The position numbers and the translations under genes were made by a program. Positions 49,866-60,497 of a stretch of DNA of 64,000 nucleotides are shown in pieces. A model generated the notes under the pieces. It was not told the DNA's origin. It ran no database searches and saw only the letters and a list, made by a program, of their open reading frames with translations. The first letter of the stretch is position 1. Each line of letters opens with the position of its first letter. The DNA comes from Ramlibacter terrae (GTDB lineage: Bacteria > Pseudomonadota > Gammaproteobacteria > Burkholderiales > Burkholderiaceae_C), in the NCBI GenBank assembly GCA_013127575.1, contig CP053418.1, positions 682,001 to 746,000 of the forward strand, given 5' to 3'.

Positions 49866-50713
49866 ATGCAGCTGCCCCTGTCCGGTTACTACATCAACCT
49901 GGACCGCAGCCCGGACCGCGCGGCGTTCATGGAAGCGCAGTTCGCGCGGCTCGGCATGGCGGGCATGGAGCGGCACGCGGCGGTCGACGGCCGCAGCGTC
50001 ACCGTGCCGCCCGGATGTTCGCTGCTGCCAGGCGAGCTGGGCTGCATGCTGTCGCACCTGCAGGTGCTGGAGCGCGCGCCGGCCGGCCAGTTCACGCTGG
50101 TGCTGGAAGACGACGCCGAGCTGAGCCCGCAGTTGCCCGTGCTGCTGGCGAACGCGGTGCGCGCGCCGGCGCTGGGCCGCTTCGACATCGTCTTCCTCGA
50201 ATGCCAGCCGCACATGACGCTGCCGCACCTCGCCGCGCTGTGGGACGCGGCCGCGCCGGCCTTCCGGGTGGACGCTGCGGGCCGCCGCCGGGTCGAAGGC
50301 GTCGAACTGCTCGACGCGCGCCTGATCTTCCAGTGGGGCACCACGGCCTACCTCGTGACGCCCGCCGGGCGCGACAGGCTCCCGGGGGGCTGATGCGGCG
50401 TTGGGTGCACGAAGGTCCGGTGCTGCCGGTGGACCGCTGCTGCGAGCTGGCGCTGCAGGCGCGCGAACTGCACGGCGCGGTCACGGTGCCCTTCCTCGCC
50501 ACGGTGGGCCTGCAGTGGCACGGCAAGTCCACCATCGGCAATGAATGGCGGTTGCCGGCGGACGCTTCGACGGTGCTGCGCCGGCTGCTGTTCGCCGGCA
50601 GCCTCGATGGCGTGCAGGACATGGCAGCGCGGCTGGACGCGGCGCCCTGCGATCCGGCGCTGCGCATGTTCGGCGCGGTGGCGCGCGAGCTCGCGCGCAA
50701 GCCGCCCTCCTAG
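49866..50713 (+). CDS. glycosyltransferase family 25 (LPS biosynthesis type)
   Basis: About 280 residues. [21 protein letters not shown] is the family-25 start, [15 protein letters not shown] and [15 protein letters not shown] (the DxD-type acidic site) follow. GAAGGAGG gives a strong ribosome-binding site. A frame break occurs near 50381 (GRDRLLGLMRRW-like region around CCCGGGG). The 3' part has no recognised motif. The stop overlaps the convergent ABC gene. Acceptor sugar unknown; LOS or glycoprotein decoration are both possible. Confidence 0.72.
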
Positions 50714-51814
50714 GCCGGGAACGACACCATCGGCGGCGCCGCCACCCCGCCTTCGCTCGGGAAGGTGACCACGTGGTCGACCTCGGCGCGAATGCCGATC
50801 CACTCGCCGACCTTGTGGTCGTGGTGGCTGGGCACGTGGGCCAGCACCGTCTCGCCGGTGGCCAGCCGCAGCGTGTAGAGGAACTCGGAGCCGCGGAAAG
50901 CCTTGCGAATGATCTCCGCCTTCACCGGCGCGTCGTCGTCGTGGATGATGTCGTCGGCGCGAAGCAGCACCTCGCACTTGCCCGAGCCGAAGGCGGTGGG
51001 CAGCGGGCACTCGGCGCCGTCCATCAGCGCGCCGAACGCGGTGTGCACCACCACCGGGTGCCGACCCGCTTGAGCGTCGCGGGCGCGAACACGCCGTGGC
51101 CGATGAAGTCGGCGACGAAGCGCGTGGCGGGGCGGTGGTACAGCGTGTACGCGTCGTCCCACTGGTGCAGCTTGCCTTCGTGCATCACGCCGATCACGTC
51201 GCCGATGGCGAAGGCTTCGAGCTGGTCGTGCGTGACGAACAGCGCGGTGGCCTGCGCCGCCTTCAGGATGCCGCGCACTTCGTGGGCGAGCCGCTCGCGC
51301 AGGTCGACGTCGAGGTTGGAGAAGGGTTCGTCGAGCAGCAGCAGCTGGGGCCGCGGCGCCAGCGCGCGCGCGAGCGCCACGCGCTGCTGCTGGCCGCCGG
51401 AGAGTTCGTGCGGCATGCGGCGCTCGGTGCCCTCCAGGCCGACCAGCGCCAGCACTTCGGCCACGCGCGCCTTGCGCTCGTCGCCGCGCAGCTTGCGCTC
51501 CAGCCCGAAGGCCACGTTGTGGCCGACGTCGAGGTGCGGGAACAGCGCGTAGTCTGGAACACCATGCCGATCTGGCGGCGCTCGGGCGGCACGTTGGTGC
51601 CGGCGCCGGCCACGCGCTGGCCGGAGATCAGGATCTCGCCGCCGCTGGCCGGCTCGAGGCCCGCGACGGCGCGCAGCAGCGTCGTCTTGCCGCACCCCGA
51701 AGGCCCGATCAACACGCCGATGTCGCCGGCGCGCAGGCCCAGCGACACGTCGTCGACGGCGGGACGCGGACGGCCGGGATAGGAGACGGTGAGCTGTCGC
51801 AGCTCGATGTGCAT
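50710..51814 (-). CDS. ABC transporter ATP-binding protein (Fbp/Pot family)
   Basis: About 368 residues. Walker [14 protein letters not shown]-loop [12 protein letters not shown], signature [15 protein letters not shown], Walker [13 protein letters not shown], and H-loop FVTHDQLEA; the C-terminal TOBE domain holds DHVVTFPS. Two losses, near 51555 (VFQDYALFP; CCAGG read as CCAG) and near 51065 ([11 protein letters not shown]). Divergent from the permease across a Fur-box-like site, so probably the ATPase of the same ferric-iron importer (FbpC-like). Confidence 0.88.
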
Positions 51815-51831
51815 GGCCCGATTCTAGATGC

Positions 51832-51850
51832 TTACAATTCTCATTTGCAT
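51832..51850. promoter_or_regulatory. Fur-box-like site
   Basis: TTACAATTCTCATTTGCAT in the 60-base gap between the divergent ATPase and permease genes contains ATTCTCATT, a core often seen in Fur boxes (AATGAGAAT on the other strand). It could repress both directions when iron is plentiful. The match is partial. Confidence 0.5.
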
Positions 51851-51874
51851 TGCACGGGCGCAAAGCCCTTCTCC

Positions 51875-53479
51875 ATGACCCTGCGCCGGCTGAAAGACCT
51901 GCCCTTGCTGCTGGTGGCAGGCGTGCTGATGTTGCCCGTGCTGGCGGTGCTCGGATCGTGGTTCTCGTGGGATGCGGCCAGCGGGCAGATCCTGCGCGAG
52001 ATGGGCGGCACCGTGCTGCCCGATTACGCGCTCACCAGCCTGTTGCTGTGCGTGGCCGTCGGCATCGGCGTGGCGGTCGTCGGTACGGGCACGGCCGCGG
52101 CGGTGACGCTGTTCGAGTTTCCCGGGCGGCGCTTCTTCGAATGGGCGCTGCTGCTGCCGCTGGCCATGCCGGCCTACGTCGTGGCCTATGCGTACACCGA
52201 CTTCCTGCAGTTCAGCGGTCCGCTGCAGTCGCTGCTGCGCGCGCAGTTCGGGCTCGAAGGCCGCGTGTTCCCGGAGGTGCGCAGCCTGCCCGGCGCGGTA
52301 TGGGTGTTCGTGTTCTCGCTCTATCCGTACGTCTACCTGCTGGTGCGCACGGCCCGGCCGAACGGGCGGCGCAGCTGATGGAGGCCGCGCGGCTGCTCGG
52401 GGCGCCGCTGGCGCGCCGCATCCGCAGCGTGGCGTTGCCGCTGGCGCGTCCCGCCATCGCGGCCGGCGTGGCGCTGGCGCTGATGGAGACGCTGGCGGAC
52501 TTCGGCGTGGCCAGCTACTTCGGCATCCAGACCTTCAGCACCGGCATCTACAAGGCCTGGCTCTCGATGGACAACCGCATCGCGGCGGCGCAGTTGGCGA
52601 CGGTGCTGCTGGTGGTGGTGGCCTTGCTGCTCGGGCTGGAGACGCGCGCTCAGAAGCGCCTGCGCTTCGCGGTGGGCCGCGCGCGCGGCGGGGCCGAGGC
52701 GCAGCCGGTGCCGTTGCGCGGAGGTGCGCGCCTTGCGGCCTGGGCGATCTGCGTGGTGCCGGTGCTCGCCGGCTTCGTGCTGCCGGTGCTCTTCATGCTG
52801 CGGCCGCTCGCAGCCGACTGGTCGGTGCTGCCCCGGGACCGCTTCCTGCAGTGGTCCTTCAACAGCCTGCGGCTGGGCGCGATCAGCGCGGTGCTGGCGG
52901 TGGCGCTGGCGGTGCTGCTCGCCTTCCGGCTGCGGCGATCGCCCGACGGCATCACGCGCGGCGTGGTGCAGCTCGCCGGCCTCGGGTATGCGGTGCCCGG
53001 CACCGTGCTGGTGGTGGGGCTCCTGCTGCCGGTCGGCTGGCTGCAGCAGGCGTGGCCGCAGAGCGGCGTCGGCTACTGGATGACCGCCACCATCGTCGGC
53101 ATCGTCTGGGCGTACCTCGTGCGCTTCGTGTCGGTGGCGCTGCAGTCGGTGCAGAGCGGCTATGCGCGCATTCCGGCGAGCCTCGACGACTCGGCGCGCA
53201 TGCTGGGCGCCGGCGGCGCCGGGCTGCTCGCGCGCGTGCACTGGCCGCTGCTGCGGCGGGCGGCGGCGGCGGCCGGCCTGCTGGTGTTCGTCGACGTGAT
53301 GAAGGAGCTGCCCGCGACGATGGTGCTGCGGCCCTTCAACAGCGACACGCTGGCGGTGGTGGCCTACCAGCTCGCGCGCGACGAGCGCCCTGGGCGAGGC
53401 GGCGCTGCCTTCGCTGGCGCTGGTGCTGGTGGGGTTGATCCCGGTGGTGCTGCTCAGCCGGACGCTGCGATCGCGCTGA
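51875..53479 (+). CDS. ABC transporter permease, ferric iron (FbpB) type
   Basis: Two-module inner-membrane permease of about 535 residues with some 12 hydrophobic helices, as in FbpB/SfuB. The first EAA-type loop is [20 protein letters not shown] with [12 protein letters not shown] before it; the second is [21 protein letters not shown]. One loss near 52362 (VRTALAERAAQL; CCTGG read as CCGG) and one gain near 53391 ([16 protein letters not shown] read as CCCTGG). No binding-protein gene is in the window. Confidence 0.88.
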
Positions 53480-53488
53480 CGCGCGCGT

Positions 53489-53713
53489 TCAGTCGTCGTT
53501 CCAGCGGCCTTGCGCTTCAGCGGGTTTGCGGAACACGACTTCACCGGTGGGCACGTGCACCACGCGGATTTCGCTGCTGGCGGTGTGGCTCTTGACGGCG
53601 AGGCTGACCGCCAGGGCGCGATCCTTCACCGCCCACTCCATCGAGCCGGCCGCGGGCCAGAACCGACCGGCGATGGGCTGGCTGCTCTCGATGCGGTAGT
53701 CGGCGGCGGTCAT
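53489..53713 (-). CDS. small hypothetical protein
   Basis: 74 residues, MTAADYRIESSQPIAGRFWPAAG, then SMEWAVKDRALAVSLAVKSHT and VVHVPTGEVVFRKPAEAQGR. AGGAAGGACC precedes the ATG. A soluble beta-rich small protein seems likely from the alternating pattern. No family recognised. It converges with the permease gene ten bases away. Confidence 0.6.
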   Translation of the reverse strand: MTAADYRIESSQPIAGRFWPAAGSMEWAVKDRALAVSLAVKSHTASSEIRVVHVPTGEVVFRKPAEAQGRWNDD

Positions 53714-54015
53714 GGGTCGGTCCTTCCTGCGGTGCCGCTTTGGGGCGCGGTCGTTTCATCCTAGGCCTGCTCCGTGGCACGCCGGTGACACCCATTGCAA
53801 GGCGGATGTCTCAGCTGTAACCCCTTGCAATGGTGCTTCGCAGCACGTTAACGAGCCCCTGTCACACGGTGTGTAGGAGCGATCCTCCGGCCTTGTAGGA
53901 GAAGCGGTCGTTGCGCTGCACAAGCGAAAGGCGGACGAAACATCGCACGTGCCCGACGGCTTCCCGTTAGCATCGGCCCGCCGCCACAAATCGAACCATC
54001 GAAGGAGACAAGGCA
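53714..54015. other. gene-free intergenic region
   Basis: About 300 bases between the small minus-strand ORF and the PQQ-type dehydrogenase gene, with no coding sequence that I can support. It holds an 11-bp perfect inverted repeat (CCATTGCAAGG at 53792-53802, CCTTGCAATGG at 53823-53833), listed separately, and GAAGGAGA before the ATG at 54016. Confidence 0.6.
53792..53833. promoter_or_regulatory. 11-bp inverted repeat, possible operator
   Basis: CCATTGCAAGG and CCTTGCAATGG are perfect reverse complements separated by 20 bases. They could be a bipartite regulator site or a weak hairpin in the intergenic region. Confidence 0.35.
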
Positions 54016-55244
54016 ATGAAGAAGACCCCGGCACTCGCGTCGCTCGTCCTGCTGGTCGCAGGCTGCGCGCAGAACCCGCCCGCGCCCACCGTCAGCGCCG
54101 CCGCCGCGCCGATGCCTCCGGGCGCGCCGGCCTGGCAACAGGGCCGCGGCGCCGACTGGCCGCATCGCAGCTCGCGCCGCTGGCCGGCCGCCTCACCGCG
54201 GTGCCGCCGTCCGAGATCCCGCTGCAGAAGCTGCGGCTGCCGGCCGGCTTCAAGATCGAGCTGTGGGCGCACGGCATGCCCGGCATCCGCGCGATGAGCC
54301 GCACCGAAGGCGGCAGGATCTACGCCGGCACCCGTGGCATCGGCCGCGTCTACGAGATCACCGATGCCGGCGGACAGCGCACCAGCCGCGTGCTGGTCGA
54401 CAAGCTGAACCAGCCGGCCGTGACGTACCACAACGGATCGCTGTACGTCGCCGCCATCGACAAGGTGCTGCGCTACGACGGCATCAATGCCAACCCGAAC
54501 GCGCAGCCGGTCGACATGACGGCCAGCTTCAAGCTGCCGACGGAGCAGCACCACAACTGGAAGTTCATCGCCTTCGGGCCCGACGGCAAGCTGTACGTGC
54601 CTTTCGGCGCGCCGTGCAACATCTGCCTGCCGGGCGACGAGTACGCGCAGATCCGCAGCTACAACGCCGACGGCTCGAACATGCAGGTGGTGGCGCGCGG
54701 GGTGCGCAACACGCAGGGCTTCGCGTGGCACCCGGTCACGCGCGAGATGTGGTTCACGGACCATGGCCGCGACTGGATGGGCAACGACGGCCCCGAGGAC
54801 GAGCTGAACCGCATGACGCGCGTGGGCCAGAACTTCGGCTTCCCGTACTGCCATGCCAACGGCATCGCCGACCGCGACGTGCGGCGCGACCGCGCCTGCG
54901 ACGGCGTGGCGCTGCCCGTCGCCACCATGGGCCCGCACGCCGCGGCCATGGGCGTGCACTTCTACACCGGCACGATGTTCCCGGCCGAGTACCGCAACAC
55001 GCTGCTGGTGGCGCGCAAGGGCTCGTGGAACCGCGACCAGAAGTTCGGCTACGACGTGGTGGCGGTGCGCACGGACGCCAGCGGCGGCAACGCGCGCGTG
55101 ACGCCTTTCGTCACCGGCTTCATGGACGCGTCCAACAACAGCTTCTGGGGCCGCCCGGTCTACATGCTGCAACTGCCCGACGGATCGCTGCTGCTGTCCG
55201 ACGAGCAGATGGGCGCCATCTACCGCATCACCTATGGCGGTTGA
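54016..55244 (+). CDS. PQQ-dependent sugar/sorbosone dehydrogenase-like lipoprotein
   Basis: About 410 residues; lipobox LLVAGC after a short signal peptide. The six-bladed propeller resembles soluble glucose/L-sorbosone dehydrogenases: LPAGFKIELWAHGMPGIRAM, HNWKFIAFGPDGKLYVPFGA, FTDHGRDWMGNDGPEDELNRM and RYNTLLVARKGSWNR-type ending (here EYRNTLLVARKGSWNR). One loss near 54154 (GADLAASQLA; CCTGG read as CTGG). Followed by a c-type cytochrome with 11 bases of overlap, the likely electron acceptor in the periplasm. Substrate unknown. Confidence 0.82.
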
Positions 55245-55835
55245 AGGCGTGCGACGCGCACGGCGCGTCGCCGCCGCCGCGGCCCTGCTTGTCGCCTTCG
55301 CGGGCGGCGCGCAGGCGCAGCCGGCCGCCGCGCCGCCGCAGGCCGCGATGTGCATGGCCTGCCACGGTCCGCAGGGCAACTCGCAGATCCCCACCACGCC
55401 GTCGCTGGCGGGCCAGCCGAAGCTGTTCATCGAGAACCAGCTGGTGCTGATCCGGGAGGGGCTGCGCGTGGTCCCGGAGATGAAGGGCATGCTCGATGGG
55501 CTGAAGGACGCGGAGCTCGTCGCGCTGGCCGGGTACTTCGCGGCGCAGAAGCCGGTGGCGGCCGCGACGGGCGCGCCGAACGACGCGACGTACGCGCGCG
55601 GGCAGGCGCTGTCGGCGCGCATGCTGTGCGGCACCTGCCACCTGCCCGATTACAGCGGCCGCGAGCAGATCCCGCGGCTGGCGGGCCAGCACGAGGCCTT
55701 CCTGCTGCAGGCCATGAAGCAGTTCCGCGACCACCCGGGCCCCGGCCGCGACACGATCATGGCCGCGTCGCTCTACGGGCTGAAGGACAACGACTGGCCG
55801 ACCTGGCGCACTTCCTCGCGTATTTCCGGAAGTAG
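55234..55835 (+). CDS. cytochrome c4-like dihaem protein
   Basis: About 201 residues with a signal peptide (ALLVAFAGGAQAQP). Two haem sites, CMACHGPQGNSQIP and CGTCHLPDYSGREQIP, in duplicated cytochrome-c domains. C-terminal LADLAHFLAYFRK. One base is lost near 55799 (NDLADLAHF; GACCTGGCC read as GACTGGCC), while the next CCTGG seven bases on is intact. It overlaps the dehydrogenase gene and probably accepts its electrons. Confidence 0.85.
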
Positions 55836-55842
55836 CCCGCCC

Positions 55843-55848
55843 TACAAT
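55843..55848 (+). promoter_or_regulatory. -10 box of tRNA-Arg
   Basis: TACAAT ten bases upstream of the tRNA-Arg 5' end. The -35 region at 17-base spacing (GTATTT) is poor. Confidence 0.4.
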
Positions 55849-55857
55849 GACGGCCTC

Positions 55858-55932
55858 GCCGCCGTAGTTCAATGGATAGAACGAGCGCCTCCTAAGCGCT
55901 AGATGCAGGTTCGATTCCTGCCGGGGGCGCCA
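55858..55932 (+). tRNA. tRNA-Arg (CCT)
   Basis: 75-nt cloverleaf with encoded CCA. Anticodon stem AGCGC/GCGCT encloses CTCCTAA, anticodon CCT, reading AGG. T-arm GCAGG-TTCGATT-CCTGC. Acceptor GCCGCCG against CGGGGGC has a G4-G69 mismatch; GCCCCCG would pair perfectly, so either a sequencing error or an unusual tRNA. Confidence 0.9.
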
Positions 55933-56070
55933 GTACGGGCGGTCATCGGGTCCTGCGTGGCGCGCAAACGTCACGCTCGGGCACTCCGCACGACCGCCGC
56001 CTCCGCGAAACATCCACGGCTGAGCCAGCCCTTATGCTGGACGCGTTGCAACGTACGGCGAACGCGTCCC

Positions 56071-57712
56071 ATGTCTTCCAAGCGCCCCCTGGTCCTGATG
56101 CTGGTCCTGCTCCTCTTGCTGGGGGGCTACCTCGGCCACGATCGCTTCCGCCCCGATATCGAGGATTGGTGGGCGCTGCGCAACGATCCCCCGCTCGCCG
56201 GCGAGAACCGCGTGGGCCAGCTGGTGCTGCAGCAGAAGGACGACAACATGTGGACGGTCAGCGGGGAATACTTCTATACGGGCAAGCCGCGCCATGCGAT
56301 CTTCGTGCTCGAGAGCCGCAGCCGCGTCGCGAACGCGAAAGAGCTCGCCATCCGCATGCATTCCTACAGGCCGGCCCAGCGGGGCCTGCAGAAGGTCTCG
56401 TTCGACATCGTCCATCCGGGGCACATGTACCTGAGCGCCGTCACGGAGAGCATCAACGCCGGGCTCGTCACCCAGCGCCAGAATGCGGCCCCCACGGCGC
56501 TGGCGCAGGTCACGCTGGCGCAGCGCATCGACTGGCCTGACCGCGCCACCATGAACAACCGGCCGGAGGCCGTCCTGGCGCGCGCCGTGGAAGCGATCGA
56601 AGCCGGCCAGTACCGCGACGCGAAGGCGTCGCTCGAGGGCCTCGTCGCCCGCGATCCCAAGTTCGACGCGGCGTACCGGAGCTCGCGCGCATCGCGATGA
56701 AGAGCAACTGGAATCCGGAGGGCCTGCGCAACGCCGAAGTCCTGATCCAGACGGCGCTGCAGGTCAGGCCGGACAGCGCCAACGCCAAGATCCTGATGGC
56801 CTACGTGTACCAGCACCAGCAGCGCTACGCGGAGTCCGATGCCCTCCGGCAGCAAGTGGTGCAGGTGGGCACCACCAATGCGTGGCACTGGGCGAACTGG
56901 GGCGAGTGGCACCAGCTGCAGGGCCAGCAGGACCCGGGCGATCGCCGGTACCGCGAGGGGCTCACGCATCCCCGCACCCAGACGGACAGCGACCGCGCCC
57001 GCCCCCGGATGTACTGGAAGCTGCTGGCGCTGCTCGAAGACCGCAGCGACTGGGAAGGCGCCGATGCGGTGTACCGCAAGCGCATCCAGGAGTATCCGGA
57101 GTACGCATGCTTCCCGGCCGGCTACGGCGACTTCCTGCTCCACAAGCGCGGCGACGCCGACGGGGCCTTGCGCGTCCTGCGCGACGTCAAGGACGTGGAC
57201 TGCAGGGACTATCCCGCGGCGCACCTGCGCGGGGCGGCGTACTACCTGAAATGGGCTTCCGGCACCGTGGAGGCGGAACGCGCCGAGGCCTTGCAGCAGG
57301 CGCGGGTGTTCCTGCCGTCCGGTCCCCTCATGTTCTACCAGCTGGCCCGCAGCGATGCCACGTCGCCGGCGGTACGCAAGCTGGTCGCTGCCGGCGAGAA
57401 GATCGGCGTGCAGAACAGCCAGCAGATGGACGCGCTCGCGATGGCACTCGGCAACCGCGACCTGCCCACGGCGCGCCGCCTGCTGAAGCTGGGCGCCCGG
57501 ACGGACAGCCTGGTGGGGGAACACAAGATGCCGGTCGCGCTGGTCCCCGTGCTCGTGCGGGACACGGAGGCGGTTCGCCTGCTGCAGCAGTCCGGCGTGG
57601 ACTATGCGCAGGTTCGCTTCCGGGCACCACGGCGCTGGAGCATGCACGGAACAACGGCGATACGGAATTGCTGCGGGCGCTGGCGCCGAAGAGCCGCGGA
57701 TTGGCTTCCTGA
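56071..57712 (+). CDS. TPR-repeat protein with C-terminal ankyrin-like motif
   Basis: About 548 residues. N-terminal membrane anchor (LVLMLVLLLLLGGYLGHDRF), a globular periplasmic domain (WTVSGEYFYTGKPRHAIFVLESRSR), TPR-like helical repeats (QYRDAKASLEGLVARDPKFDAAYLELARIA, split here for length: RYAESDALRQQVVQ) and a last ankyrin-like unit (GTTALEHARNNGDTELLRAL). Breaks near 56677 (AAYLELARIA) and 57627 (RFLGTTALEHA), both CCTGG read as CCGG. DUF4034-like composition. Function unknown. Confidence 0.72.
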
Positions 57713-57722
57713 GCCGCTCCGG

Positions 57723-58465
57723 TCAGTCGCTGGTGCGCGTCCGCAGGCTCCCGCCGCGGAACGCGTGCCACAGCAGCCACGCCCCCACGCCGGCGAAGAA
57801 GCTCACGATGATCCGCGGCAGCAAGGGCTGCGGTTCCATCCACACCAGCGCCGCGCAGGGCCACGCCAGCCCGCACCAGAACACCGCCATCAGCCACAGC
57901 GCGCCGCCCTGCACGCGGTTGTCCGCGGCCTCGCGCACCTGCGGCTTCTTGCGCGCCTCCAACACGCGCGTCGGCGTGACCAGCAGGTACAGGAAGGCGT
58001 AGAGCGCGGCGCCCCCGATGGCCGTGAAGAGCAGGGCGAACGGGATGTGGAAGATCACCATGCCCCAGCGGATGTCGCGATCGAGCACCGCGCGGTGCGG
58101 GCGCTGCGGGTCGACCCAGACCGTCACGGGGGCCTGTTCGCGAGCGCGTCGCTGAGCCGGCTGTACCAGCTGCGCTGCCAGGTCCCGAAGCTGTCGCCCC
58201 CGGGCTTGCCGATGCCGATGCGTGACGACTCGTACGGCACGCCGCCGAATTCGTAGCGGTACCGCACTTCGGTGGTGACGAGCCGGCGACGGCCGGTTTC
58301 GATGTCGACTTCGAGCACCTGCCCGGGCACCGGCTGCCAGGAGCGCACGCTCCACGCGTTGCCGGCGATCTCGAGCAGGGGGAGCACACCGCCGAACAGG
58401 CCGCCCGCGCCGAAGGCGGCGGCGAACACGCCGGTGAAGAGGAGGGAGAGGAACTTGGCCGGCAT
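57723..58465 (-). CDS. DUF3592 membrane protein
   Basis: About 248 residues. MPAKFLSLLFTGVFAAAFG starts a membrane segment; the DUF3592 domain has WQPVPGQVLEVDIETGRRR and YRYEFGGVPYESSRIG followed by VTVWVDPQRPHRAVLDRDIRWG. Two further hydrophobic pairs lie at the C-terminus (PFALLFTAIGGAALYAFLY, ALWLMAVFWCGLAWPCAALV). One base is lost near 58132 (ALANQAPVTVWV expected; CCAGG read as CAGG). Function unknown. Confidence 0.8.
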
Positions 58466-58494
58466 GGAGTGCGGCCGAGTCTAGCGAGCGCGCG

Positions 58495-59683
58495 CTACTT
58501 GCTCAACAGCCGCATCGCGTCTTCGAGGCCCTTGAGCGTCAGCGGGTACATGCGGTTGTTCATCAGCTGCTGCATCACGCTGATGCTTTGCCGGTACTGC
58601 CACACGCCTTGCGGCTCGGGGTTGATCCACGCGAACTTCGGAAAGGCGTTGGTCAGGCGCTGGATCCACTCGGCGCCGGCTTCCTCGTTGTTGTATTCGA
58701 CGCTGCCGCCCGGCTGCAGGATCTCGTACGGGCTCATCGTCGCGTCACCGACGAAGATCAGCTTGTAGTCCTTGTTGTACTTGCGGATGATGTCCCGGTC
58801 GGGAACTTCTCGCTGAAGCGGCGCCGGTTGTTCTTCCACATGAAGTCGTAGACGCAGTTGTGGAAGTAGTAGAACTCGAGGTGCTTGAACTCCGCCTTGG
58901 CCGCCGAGAACATCTCTTCGACCCGGTGGATGTGTTCGTCCATCGTGCCGCCCACGTCCATCAGCAGCAGCACCTTCACGCGGTTGTGGCGCTCGGGCAC
59001 CATCTTGATGTCGAGCCAACCCGCGTTGGCCGCCGTGGAGCGGATGGTGTCGTCCAGGTCGAGTTCGTCGGCCGCGCCCTCGCGCGCGAACTTGCGCAGC
59101 CGGCGCATCGCGACCTTGATGTTGCGCGTGCCCAGTTCCTGCGTGTCGTCGTAGTCCTTGTAGGCCCGCTGGTCCCAGACCTTCACCGCGCTCTTGTTGC
59201 GCGACTTGTCCTGCCCGATGCGGATGCCCTGCGGGTTGTAGCCGTAGGCGCCGAAAGGCGAAGTGCCGCCGGTGCCTATCATCTTGCTGCCGCCTTCGTG
59301 CCGGTCCTTCTGCTCCTCGAACCGCTTCTTCAGCGTTTCCATCAGCTCGTCCCAGCCCATCTTCTCGATCTTGGCCTTCTCCTCGGGCGAGAGCTCGAGC
59401 TCCGTGTTCTTGCGCAGCCACTCGAGCGGCACGTCCTTGGTGAAGTCGGCCACCAGCTCCACGCCCTTGAAGTAGGCGGCGAAGGCGCGGTCGAACTTGT
59501 CGTAGTGCTTCTCGTCCTTCACCAGCGCCGTGCGCGCGGGTAGTAGAAGTCGTCGATGCTCCACGCGTCGTCGCTCACCGGGCCGACCACGCCTTCCTTG
59601 AGCGCTTCGACCAGCGTCAGGTATTCCTTGACCGACACCGGCAGCTTCGCGCTGCGCAGCGTGTAGAAGAAGTCGATCAGCAC
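58495..59683 (-). CDS. VWA domain protein, CoxE-like
   Basis: About 397 residues, starting with GTG (MLIDFFYTLRSAKLPVSVKE). Middle: WDELMETLKKRFEEQKDRH and RIGQDKSRNKSAVKVWDQR. VWA domain with VKVLLLMDVGGTMDEHI, where MIDAS DxGGTM replaces DxSxS, and FYYFHNCVYDFMWKNNRRR. Losses near 59536 (DDFYYLARTALVKDE) and 58802 (KFPTWDIIRKYN) restore CCTGG. Its ATPase partner is the MoxR gene at 60498-61339; MoxR-VWA pairs act in protein complex or cofactor maturation. Confidence 0.85.
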
Positions 59684-59692
59684 AACGCTCTC

Positions 59693-60286
59693 CTAGTCGC
59701 GTTCGCGCGCCAGCTGGTACTGCAGGTGCACCTTGACCTCGGGCCACTCACCGGCCAGCAGGCTGTACATCACGGTGTCGCGGACCGTGCCGTCGCGGCG
59801 CGGTCCGTGGTGGCGCAGCACGCCATCCTTCTTCGCGCCCAGCCGCTCGATGGCGCGCTGGCTGGCGAAGTTGTAGTTGTCGGTGCGCCAGCCCACGACC
59901 TTCGCGCCGAGGTCCTCGAACGCATGCGCGAGCAGCAGCAGCTTGGCGGTGGTGTTGACGTGCGAACGTTGCCAGCTCTTGCCGTACCGGTGTAGCCGAT
60001 CTCCACGCGCTCGACGGCCGGCACGATGTCGTGGTACCGGCTGGTGCCGATCACGCGGCCGCTGGCCGTGTCGATCACGGCGAAGGGCAGCATGTGGCCG
60101 TCGGCCTGGCCCTTCAGGGCGGTTCGATGTACGCGGCGGCTTCGCCCGGCGCGGGCACCGAGGTGATGCGCAGGTTCCAGAGCTCGCCGTCGCGTGCCGC
60201 CGCTTCCGGCCGGCGGCATGGTCGGCGGTCAGCGGTTCGAGGCGCAGCCGCGGCGACTGCAGCGTGACCGGTTCCGGCTTGCGCAT
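59693..60286 (-). CDS. GNAT family N-acetyltransferase
   Basis: About 199 residues of the ribosomal-protein-type (RimJ/RimL) GNAT group. Landmarks: VTLQSPRLRLEPLTADHA, FAVIDTASGRVIGTSRY, VEIGYTWYGKSWQRSHVNT, LGAKVVGWRTDNYNFASQRAI. Losses near 60217 (HAAGLEAAAR), 60119 (YIE..ALKG, not clearly CCWGG) and 59988 (GYTWYGKSW). It separates the small membrane protein from the VWA gene in the MoxR cluster; its start overlaps the stop of that small gene. Confidence 0.85.
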   Translation of the reverse strand: MRKPEPVTLQSPRLRLEPLTADHAAGRKRRHATASSGTCASPRCPRRAKPPRTSNRPEGPGRRPHAALRRDRHGQRPRDRHQPVPRHRAGRRARGDRLHRYGKSWQRSHVNTTAKLLLLAHAFEDLGAKVVGWRTDNYNFASQRAIERLGAKKDGVLRHHGPRRDGTVRDTVMYSLLAGEWPEVKVHLQYQLARERD

Positions 60287-60497
60287 CAGGCCTCCTTGCG
60301 TGCCTTGCGGCGCAGGTAGCGCGCCAGTTGCAGGCCGGCGCCGCCGCCCAGTCCGGCGAGCACGATGCCGCCGATGCTGGAATTGCCGTAGCCCGCCGCG
60401 AAGATGTCGAAGCCGAGCAGGCGCCCGATCCAGAACCCGAGCAGGGCGCCGCCGACGAAGCCGACGGCGTCGGTCAGGCCTTCGACCAGCAGCTTGT

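Noticed and set aside
53714..54015. A gene in the gap before the PQQ-type dehydrogenase
   Set aside because: No frame with a start signal and plausible composition; only an inverted repeat is visible.
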